Positions 6,741 to 17,052 of a stretch of DNA of 64,000 bases are shown here, piece after piece. Each line of letters begins with the position of its first letter. Positions within the stretch are counted from its first letter, which is position 1. The stretch lies in assembly GCF_003854965.1 (NCBI RefSeq), contig NZ_RQPI01000002.1, positions 310,001-374,000 on the forward strand, read 5' to 3'. A program made the translations under genes and the position numbers. The stretch comes from Paenibacillus rhizophilus. GTDB taxonomy: Bacteria; Bacillota; Bacilli; Paenibacillales; Paenibacillaceae. Under the pieces are notes generated by a model that ran no database searches, was not told the origin of the DNA, and saw only the letters and a program-made list of their open reading frames with translations.

Positions 6741-9700
6741 TTATACCTCTATTTTTCTGAGCCCTGTCTTATTGGCCGGTTCTTCCTCTTGTTCATATGA
6801 AACCTTATAGGTTTCATTAGCGAACGGATAGGTCGGCAAGAGAACCTTTTTCTCATGGGGATCAAAAAGTCCGGACGGATCAAATGGAACTCCAAGAACA
6901 TACAGCTTGCCCATCCCCTGCAAAAGATTCTCCACGGCGTCGAATTCCAGCGAGAGGTTTAGGGTATGGATTGTATCGCGATGACTGACCGGCAGATTAA
7001 CAGAGCGAAGATCGCTTCCGTAATAAATCAAAGCTTCGCCCGCACCCAAGGCTTCCATAAAATCTTGTTCCTCCAATTTATCCCGGGTAGCGTTCCTGAC
7101 GAAAGGCCAGAGCTCGCGGTTGTGGCTGCGATAGATTACGCCTGAAGGAGTTACCACCGGGCATTTTAAAAATTCCTGGGCATCGGTTGTTGTATCAATG
7201 GGCTCCCCATTTCCGTCCTGAATGAATAATGCGGCTTGCCGCAGCGAAACTTGGCCCGTGAGAACGAGCGCCGCGAGTATGCCTGTTCCCTCGGCAAAGA
7301 TTCCGGCAGGACGAATCCCTAAATCGAGCAGCAGCTTTGATGCAGCATATTGAAGAGCAAAGGACTCAAGCTTCTCCCCGCCATCCTTTATTTCTTGTTT
7401 CGCCTTCCGGTAGGCAGAGCCAAAGCCAGGGAACCGGGAGCAGAGCACATCCAGTTCGCTGCCGCTCACGGTTATTTTACCGTCCAGCATGAGATGGACC
7501 GCTGCAGTTCGGCTTGGATTCGAACGCCCTCTGCTAATTTCCGCAAAAGACTCGCCATTTTCAACCGCAGAAAGAACGCTGGTCAAATGCTCTTTCGATT
7601 TAATGACGGCCGCAGCTTTGACGGACATTTCTTTCTGTGAAAGATTCATTGTGCAGCATACTGAAGCTACGCTAACCTCCGCTTGCTTCTCCAGATGCGC
7701 TCTGAGGTTTCCGGCGACTGCTCTGATGCCTTGTTCATTTCTGCCCGTAAGCAGCAGCAGATGCGGCCCGTTGTCGGCCGGGGAAGGCGTATCCGAAATT
7801 TGCGGCGCTTGTTCCAAAATAACATGGGCGTTGGTTCCTCCAAATCCGAAGGCATTGACGCTTGCTCTGAGCGGAGCGCTTCCTTCCGCCTTCCAGGGTC
7901 TTGGATGTTTATCGACCACATAGAACGGGGAATGCTCAAAATCAATATTCGGATTCGGCTGGTCATAATTCAGCGTATGCGGCAGGGTTTGATGCTTGAG
8001 CGCAAGGGCCACCTTAATCAGACTGGTTACCCCGGCGGCCGAAAGCATGTGCCCAACGGAGGATTTGACCGAACCGATTCCGCAAAACTGCGTCTTGTCC
8101 GTAAAGGAGCTGAACGCCTGGGTCATCCCCTCAACTTCAATGGGGTCCCCCAGCGGCGTGGCTGTGCCGTGCGTTTCGACATAAGAAATGGTTTCGGGAT
8201 GAATTCCCGACCGCCGGAACGCTTCTCTGATAACTTCGGCTTGGCCTTGCGGTCTTGGTGCCGTAATTCCCTGGGAGCGGCCGTCGTTGTTAATGGCCGA
8301 GCCTTTGATCACCGCGTGGATGCAATCGCCGTCTCTCAGCGCGGCTTCAAGCGGCTTCAGCAGTATGGCTCCCGCCCCTTCACCCAGCACCATTCCGTTA
8401 GCTCTTTGGTCAAACGGATAGCAGACCCCTGTCGGCGACAGCGCGGTTACCCGGCTTAGGGAGACAAACGGCGTTGGGCTTAGGTTCAGGTTCACCCCGC
8501 CCGCAATGGCCATTTCCGATTCCCCGGTGCGCAGACTTTCGCAGGCCATGTGAATCGCTACCAGGGAAGAGGAGCAGGCGGAATTTACGATCAGACTGGG
8601 TCCCGTCAAATTCAAGCAGTGGCTTACCCGCGCCGCCACCTCATTCAGGCCATTTCCGGCGACCGTATCCGGAACGAGCCGGGCCGGCTCCAGCACGCCG
8701 GAAATGCCAGCGAGAATTTCTTGCCGTTCTTCAGGGTTCATCCGGTTGAAGGCGGGGCTGTCCGCCAGACGGTTTTTAATCAGCATATAGGAACGGTAAT
8801 TGGCGAAATGCTCCATGTAGGTGTTCTGCTCGCAGCCTGCGAACACGCCGATTTTGCGGGTGCGGTATTTCCCCCCGTATCCTGCTTGCTGCAAGGCCTC
8901 CCAGGCAATCTGCAGGAAGATCCTCTGCTGTGGATCGGTGGCCTCCGCTTCTTTAGGCGACATCCCAAAGAACAAAGGATCAAAGTCATACGGAGCATCA
9001 ATAAAGCCTCCACGGCTCATGTAGGTCGTATGAAGCACATTTGCATCGGTGTTCACATGCTCATGATTAGACCATCTTCCGGGAGCAACGGGGCGGATGG
9101 CGCTTCTGCCGTTATGCAGCAGCTCCCAATATTCCTCCTGATTGTTTGCTCCGGGTATGCGCAGACCGATCCCGATAATGGCGATATCCTGAAGTTTTTC
9201 ATCCTTCCTGCTCTCTTCTGGTTTCTTATTCTCTTCGTGAGCAGTCATTTTCACAGGGTCCGCTGTTAGCAGTTCTTCGATATGTGCGGATAATTCTTCC
9301 GGTGTCTGGTATTCAAAAATAAGCGTCGGGTACAGTTCGGTATTAAATATGCCGCCGAGCTTGGAAACAACCTGGACCGCCCCAAGCGAATCGAGTCCAA
9401 GTTCCATGAAGTTCTTGCCCGCATCCAGATGGCTGACAGGAACTTGAAGCTGCTCGGCAATCGTCCGGTACACAATATCCCGAACTTCTTTCGCAGTACG
9501 ATAAACCGGCGAACGGGCGCCGGAATTGGCGGCTGCGGGCTGCCGCTCTGCTTTAAGCGCGGTCGAGCGTTCCTTTTTCTCCTCGCTTTTTACCAGGTCC
9601 AGGATATGAATAACATCCAATCGGTCGGTTCCCAAGGCTCTCAGGAATGCATCGGCGGCTTTCGAATGAACAAGCGGCTTCAGCCCTTGTGCTCTAAGCG

Positions 9701-12700
9701 TCAGCTCAAGAAGATCTCCAAACTCCGTTTCCGCCCCCGTATCCGACCAGAGCGAGAAGTTGATCGACAAGGAACGCCCCGGAGCCAGCTCTTTGGTCCG
9801 ATAGGAACTGTAGCCATTCAAGAAAGCGTTGGCCGCGGCATAATCGCCAAGACCCGAGGCCCATGCTTTGCGGGTGGCCGAAACGGAAGATAGGGCCGCG
9901 AAGAATCGCAGGGGCTCCGTACGGGTTACGAGATCCGTAATAATGGTCCCCTTCCATTTGGGAGCCAGGACGTTGTCAATATCGCTTACACTTCGGCTTA
10001 ACAGCTTATGAGGCGTGTACTCCAGTTGCCCTGCGGCATGAATTACTCCATGCAGAGGGCCGTAGGCGGCGTTAATCTTGCGCAGCAGATCCTCCATTTG
10101 GACCTGATCCGTAACATCGACGGCCGCATACATAACCTGAGCTCCCAGCTCTTCCAGTTTCGGCAGGAGAAGATGATCGGGCGGAAGCTGTTTTCTGCCC
10201 GTAAGAACCACATTTATCCTTGCTTGCCGAGCAAGCGCCAGAGCAATTTGGCTTCCCACCAGCCCTGTGCCTCCGGTGATCAGGTAGGTTTCCCCATCGT
10301 GAAGTTCAATGCTTTTTCCGACTGCCGGCACGGGCATTTTCTCCAAGGTGCGGACATAACGGACTCCGCCGCGTATAGCTGAAATCGACTCCTCATCCGC
10401 CTCCTGTTGCATTGCGGTCGTCAATGTTTTGGCAAAATCCCCGCCTGCCGGGTATTCCTCCTTGTTCAAATCGATCACCGACACCCGGATTCCGTCATTT
10501 TCGGAATCAATGACCTGACCCAGTGTGGCGGCCGCCGCCTGATTCGGATTGCCCCCGCCTGCATCGTCAGGGAGTGAATAAGCTTTATTCGTAACTATTA
10601 CAAGATGCACGTTGCTCAGCCCGTGACGGACCAAACCTTGCCCCAAGTGAAGCAGACTGTAGAAATTTTCATTCATGCTATTGTCATTTAGCAGATTTTC
10701 AGTCTGAAGCTCTTCCTGCAGATAATTGGATAAATGAATAACAGCCGATAGCTTGCCTGGGATCTGTTCCAGTAAATCCGTATAATCCTCCGCATGGTCC
10801 GGCCGTATAGTAAAGCTGCGCTTGCCATCGTAGTGGAACTTATCGCCGGAGGCTACAAAGAAGACCGGATTTCGTTCAGCGTCCATTGAGCGCTCCAGTT
10901 CCCCGCCGATCTCCTGGTTGCCGCCCCATACGAGCACAGCCCCTTCATTTATAAGGGTGTTGTCGGCGAGGGCTTCAGGCTTCCACTGCCATTCATGGAA
11001 CAAACCGCTGCCATTCGCCCCAGCTTCCGAGCCTGCTCCAAAATCCGGCTTGAACGTCATGTGCTCAAAAGGATAAGCCGGCAGCGCCGCTTTCCGGTAG
11101 ATATGATCGGGCTCCATCGCCGTCCAATTGATGCTGGCTCCCAGCGAAAATAATTGCCCAAGCGTACCGAGCCAGGTCTCCCAGTTATCTTTCTTGCGGC
11201 TAAGGGTATGGAGCACCTGCGGTTTACTTGGGTGCTGCAAGCCTCCGGCCATTCCGGCGAGGATCGCGTCCGGTCCGCATTCGACCAGAACCGAAACCTC
11301 CTGGGCTATCGCGTACGTTATGCTTTGCTCAAACATTACAGCATCCAGAATATGCTGCATCCAATACTGCGCCGTCAAAGGCTCCTTAATGATTTCGCCA
11401 CTCACATTGGAGATGACCGGAATTTGCGGAGCGTGGAACTCCGTAGCTTCCAGTTCTTTCTTGAACGCATCCAGCATCGGCTGCATCAGCGGCGTGTGAA
11501 AGGCTTGGGAAACGTTTAGTCTCTTAGCTCCGATTCCCTGTGTCTGCAGCGCGGTCACAAATGCTTCCACCGCCTCCACCGTTCCGGACACAACCTGATG
11601 CGTGACGTTGTATCCGGCGACCCACAAGGAATCTTCAAAGGACTGCATCAAGGCATCAAGCTTGCTGCTTGATGTAAATACGGCGGCCATGGCCCCCGCA
11701 GCCGGCAGCTCACTCATTAATTTGCCTCTTGCGGCTACCAATCTTGCCGCATCCGCAAGGCTGACGACTCCAGCGAGACAAGCGGCAGCCCATTCCCCGA
11801 TGCTGTGACCGAGCAGGTAAGCGGGCCGGATGCCCAAATCCAGCAGCAGCCTGCCAAAGGCATAGTCCATCGTGAAGACGGCCGGTTGGGTGATGTTCGT
11901 CTGTGCAAGAACTTGGTTATCGGCCTCTGCGCCGTAGAGCAAATCGGTCAGCTTCAGCTGCAGATACGGATAAAAGGCTTCGGAGCAATCGTCCACAACT
12001 TTACGGAAAGCGGGAAGTTGATCGTATAAAACTCTGCCCATCCCCGCGTATTGCGAACCTTGTCCGGTAAACATCAACGCAATCTTCGGCGGGATTAAGG
12101 CTGGGGCCGATTCCGGTGAACTGAGTTTTAATTTGCCGATAAGGTCCTGGGCCGATTCCGCTACAGCATGGAAACGGTGCGGCAGCGCCGTACGCGCAAC
12201 ATTTTCCGTATAGCAAATATCCCCGAGCGAATACTCTCCGGATTGTTCGAGAAAGGCCGCCAGATCCGCCTTCTTTTGCTCCAGTGCGGAATGGGTATGA
12301 GCCGACAGCCCGATAACATGCTTCGGCCGCTCCGGATACGCTTCCCTGCTAATCGTGTGTCCTTGCGGCGCCTCTTCAACAACCATATGGCTGTTGGTAC
12401 CGCCAAAGCCGAAAGAGTTAATGGCCGCACGTCTGGCCGCTCCATCTGCTACTTTCCATTCGCTGGCTTCCGAGAGCAGATAGAAAGGGGTCTGCTCAAA
12501 TTTCAGCATCGGATTCGGCTGAACGACATTCACCTGCGGCGGCATAGTTTTGTTTCTAAGGGCCATGACGATTTTAATAAAGCTGGCGATTCCCGCCGCC
12601 CCTAAAAGGTGCCCGATATTGGATTTTACCGAACCAATGGCAATCGACTGCCTTGCAAGCCCCCAGCGCTTGAATGCTTTATCCAGCGCCCGTACTTCAC

Positions 12701-15700
12701 TGGGGTCGCCGATTTTCGTGCCCGTTCCATGAGCTTCCACATACTGAATGTCCGCCGGATTCAGCCCGCTGCGCACATAGAGGGACTCGATCAACGCTCT
12801 CTGCCCGTCAGGATTGGGAGCCATTACACCAATGGAATGGCCGTCATTGTTGATTTCACTGGCCCTCAGAACCGCCAGGACGGAATCTCCGTCTCTTTGC
12901 GCTTGTTCAAGGGACTTCAGCATCACCAGCCCGCCCCCTTCTCCGGGTACGAAACCATCCGCATCGGCATCAAAGACGCTGCTGCGCCCGCTGGCGGATA
13001 AAGCGCCGGCATTGCTGAAATATTGATAGGAGGTAGGCGTCAGCAGGAGGGAAACTCCTCCGGCTATAGCGGACTCGCATTCTCCTCTGCGAATGGAATC
13101 GGCTGCCAGGTGCAGCGTAACCAGCGACGATGAGCAGGCCGTATCCACTGCCATGCTCGGACCTTTGAAATTGAATTCCTGGGAGGTCCGAGCCGGAATC
13201 ATATTGACGATATTATCGACCAGCAGATTGGAGTGATCGCCTGTGTGACCCAGCTTCCACCTCCACTCTTCCAGTATGTGATCCTGCTGTTCTCGGCTGA
13301 GCACGGCGAAGCTGTCGAAGCTCTGCAGCTTCATCCGGTTCAAGGTATTCAGATGGTATTCGAAATAGGAATTTCCTCCCGCGCCGACAAATAATCCAAC
13401 CTTTTTGCCGCTCATTTGCTGCCGGGAATACCCCGCCCGTTCGATCAGTTCGTAAGTCAGTTCCAGGACCATCCGCTGCTGCGGGTCCATTACGGCCGCT
13501 TCTTCATCGGAGATTCCAAACAGGCTGGCGTCAAAGCCGTAAGGATTGTCAAGAAAGCCCCCTGTACGGCAGTAGGTCTTGCCGAATTCCGGGCTAGGAC
13601 TGTAATAGTCATCAATATTCCAATGGTTGCCAGGCACTTCGCCGATAGACTGCTCTCCTTGCACAAGCTTGTGCCAAAACTCCTCCGGACTTGAAGCTCC
13701 CGGAAAGCGGCAGGCCATCGCGATCACGGCAATATCCCCGCTGCCGGACTTCCCGCCATTTGAAGCGGGCTGCCCCTTCCGGCCTTCGGACGGGCTGCCG
13801 TTGGAGTTAACCCAGGCGGCAAGGTACTCATCCATTTCACGCACAGTGCGGCATTTGATTAACAGATCATGCGTTAACTCAATATGCAGTTCATCTTCAA
13901 GCGCCCCCAGAACTTGCATCGCTTTTAGCGAGGTGCCTCCCAAAGACAAGAAGGGCTCATCGTACGTTATGGTTTCGACCGGTCTATTAAGAACAGTCGC
14001 CCATATCTTCCGAATGTTCTCCGCAAATGCTCCGGAAACGGCTTCGCCGCCCGGCTTATTCTCTGGTACGAGCGGTTTGGCTTCAGCGGTAAAATAAGAG
14101 GCCGGATACGTCTTATCCTGAAATTCGCCCTTCTTGAATGATCCGACGAGATTGAAACGCTGCACTTTGCCGCTTGTCGTCTTGGGAATGGAGCGGATGA
14201 AGGAGACATAGTCGACAGGAATACCCATCGTCTCGTTGATATGGCGGAGGATTCGGGAATAGACCGGCTTCACATCCTTCTCTTGCAGCCGCTGGGTAGA
14301 GAACAGCCCTACCTTTTCTTTTCCCTCTTCCTCATCATGCCAACCGCAAACGGCAATTTTTCCGGGTTCAACCTCGTCCAGTTCTTCGATGACCGCTTCA
14401 ATATCATGGGCGAAAAAGTTCTGTCCATTGACGAAGACAATGTCCTTGATCCGTCCGCTGACCGTTAAACGCCCGTTCAAAATAAAGCCGGTATCGCCGG
14501 TCTTTAACCAGCCATCCTTAAAGGATTTGGCCGTCGCCTCAGGGTTGTTGATGTAGCCGGAAGTAACATTCCGGCCGCGAATCTGAATTTCACCCACCGT
14601 TCCCTCGGGAACGACAACTCCCGTTTCATCCTCAACAATCCGAATTTCCATGCCGTTGACAGGATAGCCTTCATCGGCCATTAAAGTGGCCCGTTTGTCG
14701 TCCTCGTCAATGACCTCGGCGCGTGATTCACCCGCCAGCAATTCGCGATTCAGCGTGTGAACCAGAGGCTCTTCCCCGGTGACGGGAAAGCTAACGGCCA
14801 GGCAGGCCTCAGCCATCCCGTAGACCGGATACATGGCATTTTTTTTGAATCCGCTTTTTGCAAACTTATCCGTGAATTTCCGCATTGTCTTGACCGAAAT
14901 GGGCTCCGCGCCGTTAAAGAGCAATCTTAGCGAGCTTAAATCCCAGGAGCCCAGCTGCTCCTCCTTCACTCTGCTGTGAACGAGACGAAGTCCGAAATTG
15001 GGGCAGCCGGAGAAGGTGATCTTGTGCTTGTCGATCATATCGAGCCACAAAGTCGGCCGCTTGACGAATTTCATGGGCGTCATATTGAATTGATTGATGC
15101 CGCAGACCAAGGTGGAGAGGTGAAAGCCGATCAGCCCCATATCGTGGTGATACGGCATCCAGCCGAGGGAACGGTCTTCATCCGACATCCCCATGCTGAA
15201 TATTATGGCTTCTAAATTGGTTAACAGGTTGTCGTGGGTCAGAATGGTTCCCTTTGGTATATTGGTGCTTCCGGAGCTGAATTGGATCAGCGCGGGCGAA
15301 TGGGCGTCAGCCAACATAAGAATTCCGTCCTGCTGCGCCTGATCCAGGCTTGAGGATTCGAGAATCTGCAATCCACTGATGCCGAGTGTGGTTTCCATTT
15401 CTTCACGGGCCTCCAGCAGACTGCGGTCGGACAGAATCCGGGGACGCTCCAGAACCTCCCATATCGCCAGCAGCTTGCTAAGCGAGGTGTTGATTACCTT
15501 GGAGGAAGCCGGGTAGGATGCCGGAACAGGGATAACGCCTCCAAGGATGCAGGCCCAGAAGGTAAGAATGAAATCCTTGCTGTCTTCCAGCAAAATCAGC
15601 GCATACTGGCCCGGCTTAAACCCTTGTTCCTGCAGGCCCCCCAGGCGGCGGGTAGCTCCGTCCAGCAGCGCCTGATACGAAAGGAAGAACTCCGAGTTAT

Positions 15701-15854
15701 CATTTTGGATAAAAGTGATGCCTCTTTCCGGATTCCCTGTCACTTGAACAAGGGCATTCGCCAGATTGCCGAGTTTGGTATATTTGCCGGTTATGCTCTT
15801 TCCTTTAAGAATAGAAAGGTCCTTTTCTTTGTTCTTCCTTTTAAGTCTGCTCAC
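6741..15854 (-). CDS. Polyketide synthase FAAL-ACP-KS-AT-KR-ACP-KS-(decayed AT)
   Basis: Type I PKS of 3037 residues. Order: fatty acyl-AMP ligase at about 20-575 (SSGSTNIPKG; PYHHDMGLIGF), ACP1 with Ser642 (GGTSLKAM), KS1 with Cys907 (DTACSSS, EAHGTGT, KSNIGH), AT with Ser1351 (GHSIG) and QAFHTPLM, which indicates malonyl-CoA, KR with Tyr2005 (GGTGLVGS, DYAAANAFLNG), ACP2 with Ser2156 (GLDSLGA), KS2 with Cys2427 (SACSSS, ETHGTAT, KSSVGH), then about 350 residues resembling an acyltransferase without its serine motif. It ends without ACP or thioesterase. A GTG start is chosen for its AAGGAGG; it overlaps the exporter stop by four bases (GTGA), implying coupled translation. Upstream in-frame codons lie inside the exporter gene and are not PKS-like. 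Confidence 0.95.
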   Translation of the reverse strand: MSRLKRKNKEKDLSILKGKSITGKYTKLGNLANALVQVTGNPERGITFIQNDNSEFFLSYQALLDGATRRLGGLQEQGFKPGQYALILLEDSKDFILTFWACILGGVIPVPASYPASSKVINTSLSKLLAIWEVLERPRILSDRSLLEAREEMETTLGISGLQILESSSLDQAQQDGILMLADAHSPALIQFSSGSTNIPKGTILTHDNLLTNLEAIIFSMGMSDEDRSLGWMPYHHDMGLIGFHLSTLVCGINQFNMTPMKFVKRPTLWLDMIDKHKITFSGCPNFGLRLVHSRVKEEQLGSWDLSSLRLLFNGAEPISVKTMRKFTDKFAKSGFKKNAMYPVYGMAEACLAVSFPVTGEEPLVHTLNRELLAGESRAEVIDEDDKRATLMADEGYPVNGMEIRIVEDETGVVVPEGTVGEIQIRGRNVTSGYINNPEATAKSFKDGWLKTGDTGFILNGRLTVSGRIKDIVFVNGQNFFAHDIEAVIEELDEVEPGKIAVCGWHDEEEGKEKVGLFSTQRLQEKDVKPVYSRILRHINETMGIPVDYVSFIRSIPKTTSGKVQRFNLVGSFKKGEFQDKTYPASYFTAEAKPLVPENKPGGEAVSGAFAENIRKIWATVLNRPVETITYDEPFLSLGGTSLKAMQVLGALEDELHIELTHDLLIKCRTVREMDEYLAAWVNSNGSPSEGRKGQPASNGGKSGSGDIAVIAMACRFPGASSPEEFWHKLVQGEQSIGEVPGNHWNIDDYYSPSPEFGKTYCRTGGFLDNPYGFDASLFGISDEEAAVMDPQQRMVLELTYELIERAGYSRQQMSGKKVGLFVGAGGNSYFEYHLNTLNRMKLQSFDSFAVLSREQQDHILEEWRWKLGHTGDHSNLLVDNIVNMIPARTSQEFNFKGPSMAVDTACSSSLVTLHLAADSIRRGECESAIAGGVSLLLTPTSYQYFSNAGALSASGRSSVFDADADGFVPGEGGGLVMLKSLEQAQRDGDSVLAVLRASEINNDGHSIGVMAPNPDGQRALIESLYVRSGLNPADIQYVEAHGTGTKIGDPSEVRALDKAFKRWGLARQSIAIGSVKSNIGHLLGAAGIASFIKIVMALRNKTMPPQVNVVQPNPMLKFEQTPFYLLSEASEWKVADGAARRAAINSFGFGGTNSHMVVEEAPQGHTISREAYPERPKHVIGLSAHTHSALEQKKADLAAFLEQSGEYSLGDICYTENVARTALPHRFHAVAESAQDLIGKLKLSSPESAPALIPPKIALMFTGQGSQYAGMGRVLYDQLPAFRKVVDDCSEAFYPYLQLKLTDLLYGAEADNQVLAQTNITQPAVFTMDYAFGRLLLDLGIRPAYLLGHSIGEWAAACLAGVVSLADAARLVAARGKLMSELPAAGAMAAVFTSSSKLDALMQSFEDSLWVAGYNVTHQVVSGTVEAVEAFVTALQTQGIGAKRLNVSQAFHTPLMQPMLDAFKKELEATEFHAPQIPVISNVSGEIIKEPLTAQYWMQHILDAVMFEQSITYAIAQEVSVLVECGPDAILAGMAGGLQHPSKPQVLHTLSRKKDNWETWLGTLGQLFSLGASINWTAMEPDHIYRKAALPAYPFEHMTFKPDFGAGSEAGANGSGLFHEWQWKPEALADNTLINEGAVLVWGGNQEIGGELERSMDAERNPVFFVASGDKFHYDGKRSFTIRPDHAEDYTDLLEQIPGKLSAVIHLSNYLQEELQTENLLNDNSMNENFYSLLHLGQGLVRHGLSNVHLVIVTNKAYSLPDDAGGGNPNQAAAATLGQVIDSENDGIRVSVIDLNKEEYPAGGDFAKTLTTAMQQEADEESISAIRGGVRYVRTLEKMPVPAVGKSIELHDGETYLITGGTGLVGSQIALALARQARINVVLTGRKQLPPDHLLLPKLEELGAQVMYAAVDVTDQVQMEDLLRKINAAYGPLHGVIHAAGQLEYTPHKLLSRSVSDIDNVLAPKWKGTIITDLVTRTEPLRFFAALSSVSATRKAWASGLGDYAAANAFLNGYSSYRTKELAPGRSLSINFSLWSDTGAETEFGDLLELTLRAQGLKPLVHSKAADAFLRALGTDRLDVIHILDLVKSEEKKERSTALKAERQPAAANSGARSPVYRTAKEVRDIVYRTIAEQLQVPVSHLDAGKNFMELGLDSLGAVQVVSKLGGIFNTELYPTLIFEYQTPEELSAHIEELLTADPVKMTAHEENKKPEESRKDEKLQDIAIIGIGLRIPGANNQEEYWELLHNGRSAIRPVAPGRWSNHEHVNTDANVLHTTYMSRGGFIDAPYDFDPLFFGMSPKEAEATDPQQRIFLQIAWEALQQAGYGGKYRTRKIGVFAGCEQNTYMEHFANYRSYMLIKNRLADSPAFNRMNPEERQEILAGISGVLEPARLVPDTVAGNGLNEVAARVSHCLNLTGPSLIVNSACSSSLVAIHMACESLRTGESEMAIAGGVNLNLSPTPFVSLSRVTALSPTGVCYPFDQRANGMVLGEGAGAILLKPLEAALRDGDCIHAVIKGSAINNDGRSQGITAPRPQGQAEVIREAFRRSGIHPETISYVETHGTATPLGDPIEVEGMTQAFSSFTDKTQFCGIGSVKSSVGHMLSAAGVTSLIKVALALKHQTLPHTLNYDQPNPNIDFEHSPFYVVDKHPRPWKAEGSAPLRASVNAFGFGGTNAHVILEQAPQISDTPSPADNGPHLLLLTGRNEQGIRAVAGNLRAHLEKQAEVSVASVCCTMNLSQKEMSVKAAAVIKSKEHLTSVLSAVENGESFAEISRGRSNPSRTAAVHLMLDGKITVSGSELDVLCSRFPGFGSAYRKAKQEIKDGGEKLESFALQYAASKLLLDLGIRPAGIFAEGTGILAALVLTGQVSLRQAALFIQDGNGEPIDTTTDAQEFLKCPVVTPSGVIYRSHNRELWPFVRNATRDKLEEQDFMEALGAGEALIYYGSDLRSVNLPVSHRDTIHTLNLSLEFDAVENLLQGMGKLYVLGVPFDPSGLFDPHEKKVLLPTYPFANETYKVSYEQEEEPANKTGLRKIEV

Positions 15855-17029
15855 AACATTTCCTCCTTGGCTAATCGTACTTTTGAACCTTTTCTTGTCA
15901 CAAACATGTGGGTCAGAAACAAGCCAAACAGCAGCAGACTTGCCGTAAAAATATGCTGGTGCCCCCAAACGTCCATCACGACAGAGGAGAAGAACGGCCC
16001 CGCCGCCGAACCAAAGCCGTAAAAGGTGGTAAACCACGCATTTCCCGAAGACCGCTCGCTTTCAGACAAATCTTGAACCGCAAGAGCCATCGAGAGAGGA
16101 TACAGCGGCCCGATCATAAACCCGGCGGCGAAGGAAAACAGCATTTTCAGAGATAAATCCGAAACGGACACGATGCCGATCACAGCCAAAGTGGAAAAAA
16201 GCACACATAAAGCCAGGCACTTCCTCCGCCCCATCCGGTCAGCCAGATAGGTTAATGGAAGCAGGCCGATGATGCTGCCGACCACAAAGATACTTAAGGC
16301 ATACCCTGTCCGGGAAACCGCGACATGCTCCCTTATTAAATAGAGGGGATACAAAGAAACGACAATCGTTTCACTGAACCCGTACACGAAGGCGCCGAAG
16401 AGCGCCGGCGTAATTTTGGAAATGACCTTGTCCCTAGCGCGCCCGGGAATGACCAATACACCGGTTAGCTTAAAATAAATAATTCCCGCGGCAAGCGTGA
16501 GGCATAGGCCGCTGAAAGCAAACGGCAGCCATGGTGCATAGCCGTACACCTGCGGCGCAAGCGCCGCACTGACAATCAGCCCCAAGGCAAAGCATAAGCT
16601 GTAAATACCGTTGATCATCCCCAAACTCTTCGCATTTGAAAGGTTGTGCAGCGCCGTCTGCATCCCCACCATATTGCAGCTAATGCCAATCCCCATCACA
16701 GACATCAGAGCCAGCCAGATTCCATTCGAGGTGAACAGCGGGAAAAGCGACGCGCAAACTGCGGTTAGCAGCAGACCTATAGATATGACCTTTTTCACGT
16801 TGCTTCCTCTCATCGTTCTGTCCACAAAAACGGAACCAAGCGCCATAAAGAAAAAATAAGAGGAAGAAACGACGCCAATCCAAATTTCATCTCCATGGTT
16901 GGTGGTCATGTGGGTGGTAGAGAGCGGGTTAATGACGCCCATGGAAGTCCCCACCAGTAGGGCAATGCTGTAAATGATCCCTTTGCCCCGGCCAAAGAGT
17001 TCATGAAGTTTGCCCGATTGTTGCTCCAT
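15851..17029 (-). CDS. MFS transporter, probable product exporter
   Basis: Major facilitator protein of 392 residues with about 12 hydrophobic segments. It shows the MFS loop 2-3 type motif (SVFVDRTMRGSNVKK) and the loop 8-9 counterpart (TYLADRMGRRKCLAL). The gene lies 23 bases after the NRPS-like gene and overlaps the PKS start by four bases, so it is in the middle of the biosynthetic operon. Export of the cluster product, for secretion or self-protection, is inferred from position; substrate unknown. Confidence 0.88.
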   Translation of the reverse strand: MEQQSGKLHELFGRGKGIIYSIALLVGTSMGVINPLSTTHMTTNHGDEIWIGVVSSSYFFFMALGSVFVDRTMRGSNVKKVISIGLLLTAVCASLFPLFTSNGIWLALMSVMGIGISCNMVGMQTALHNLSNAKSLGMINGIYSLCFALGLIVSAALAPQVYGYAPWLPFAFSGLCLTLAAGIIYFKLTGVLVIPGRARDKVISKITPALFGAFVYGFSETIVVSLYPLYLIREHVAVSRTGYALSIFVVGSIIGLLPLTYLADRMGRRKCLALCVLFSTLAVIGIVSVSDLSLKMLFSFAAGFMIGPLYPLSMALAVQDLSESERSSGNAWFTTFYGFGSAAGPFFSSVVMDVWGHQHIFTASLLLFGLFLTHMFVTRKGSKVRLAKEEML

Positions 17030-17052
17030 TTTCGCTTAAGCCCCTTTTACAA

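Noticed and set aside
15855..16037. Longer PKS start about 60 codons upstream
   Set aside because: That stretch lies inside the exporter gene, has no ribosome site and does not resemble FAAL sequence. The GTG at 15854 has AAGGAGG and gives a normal start.
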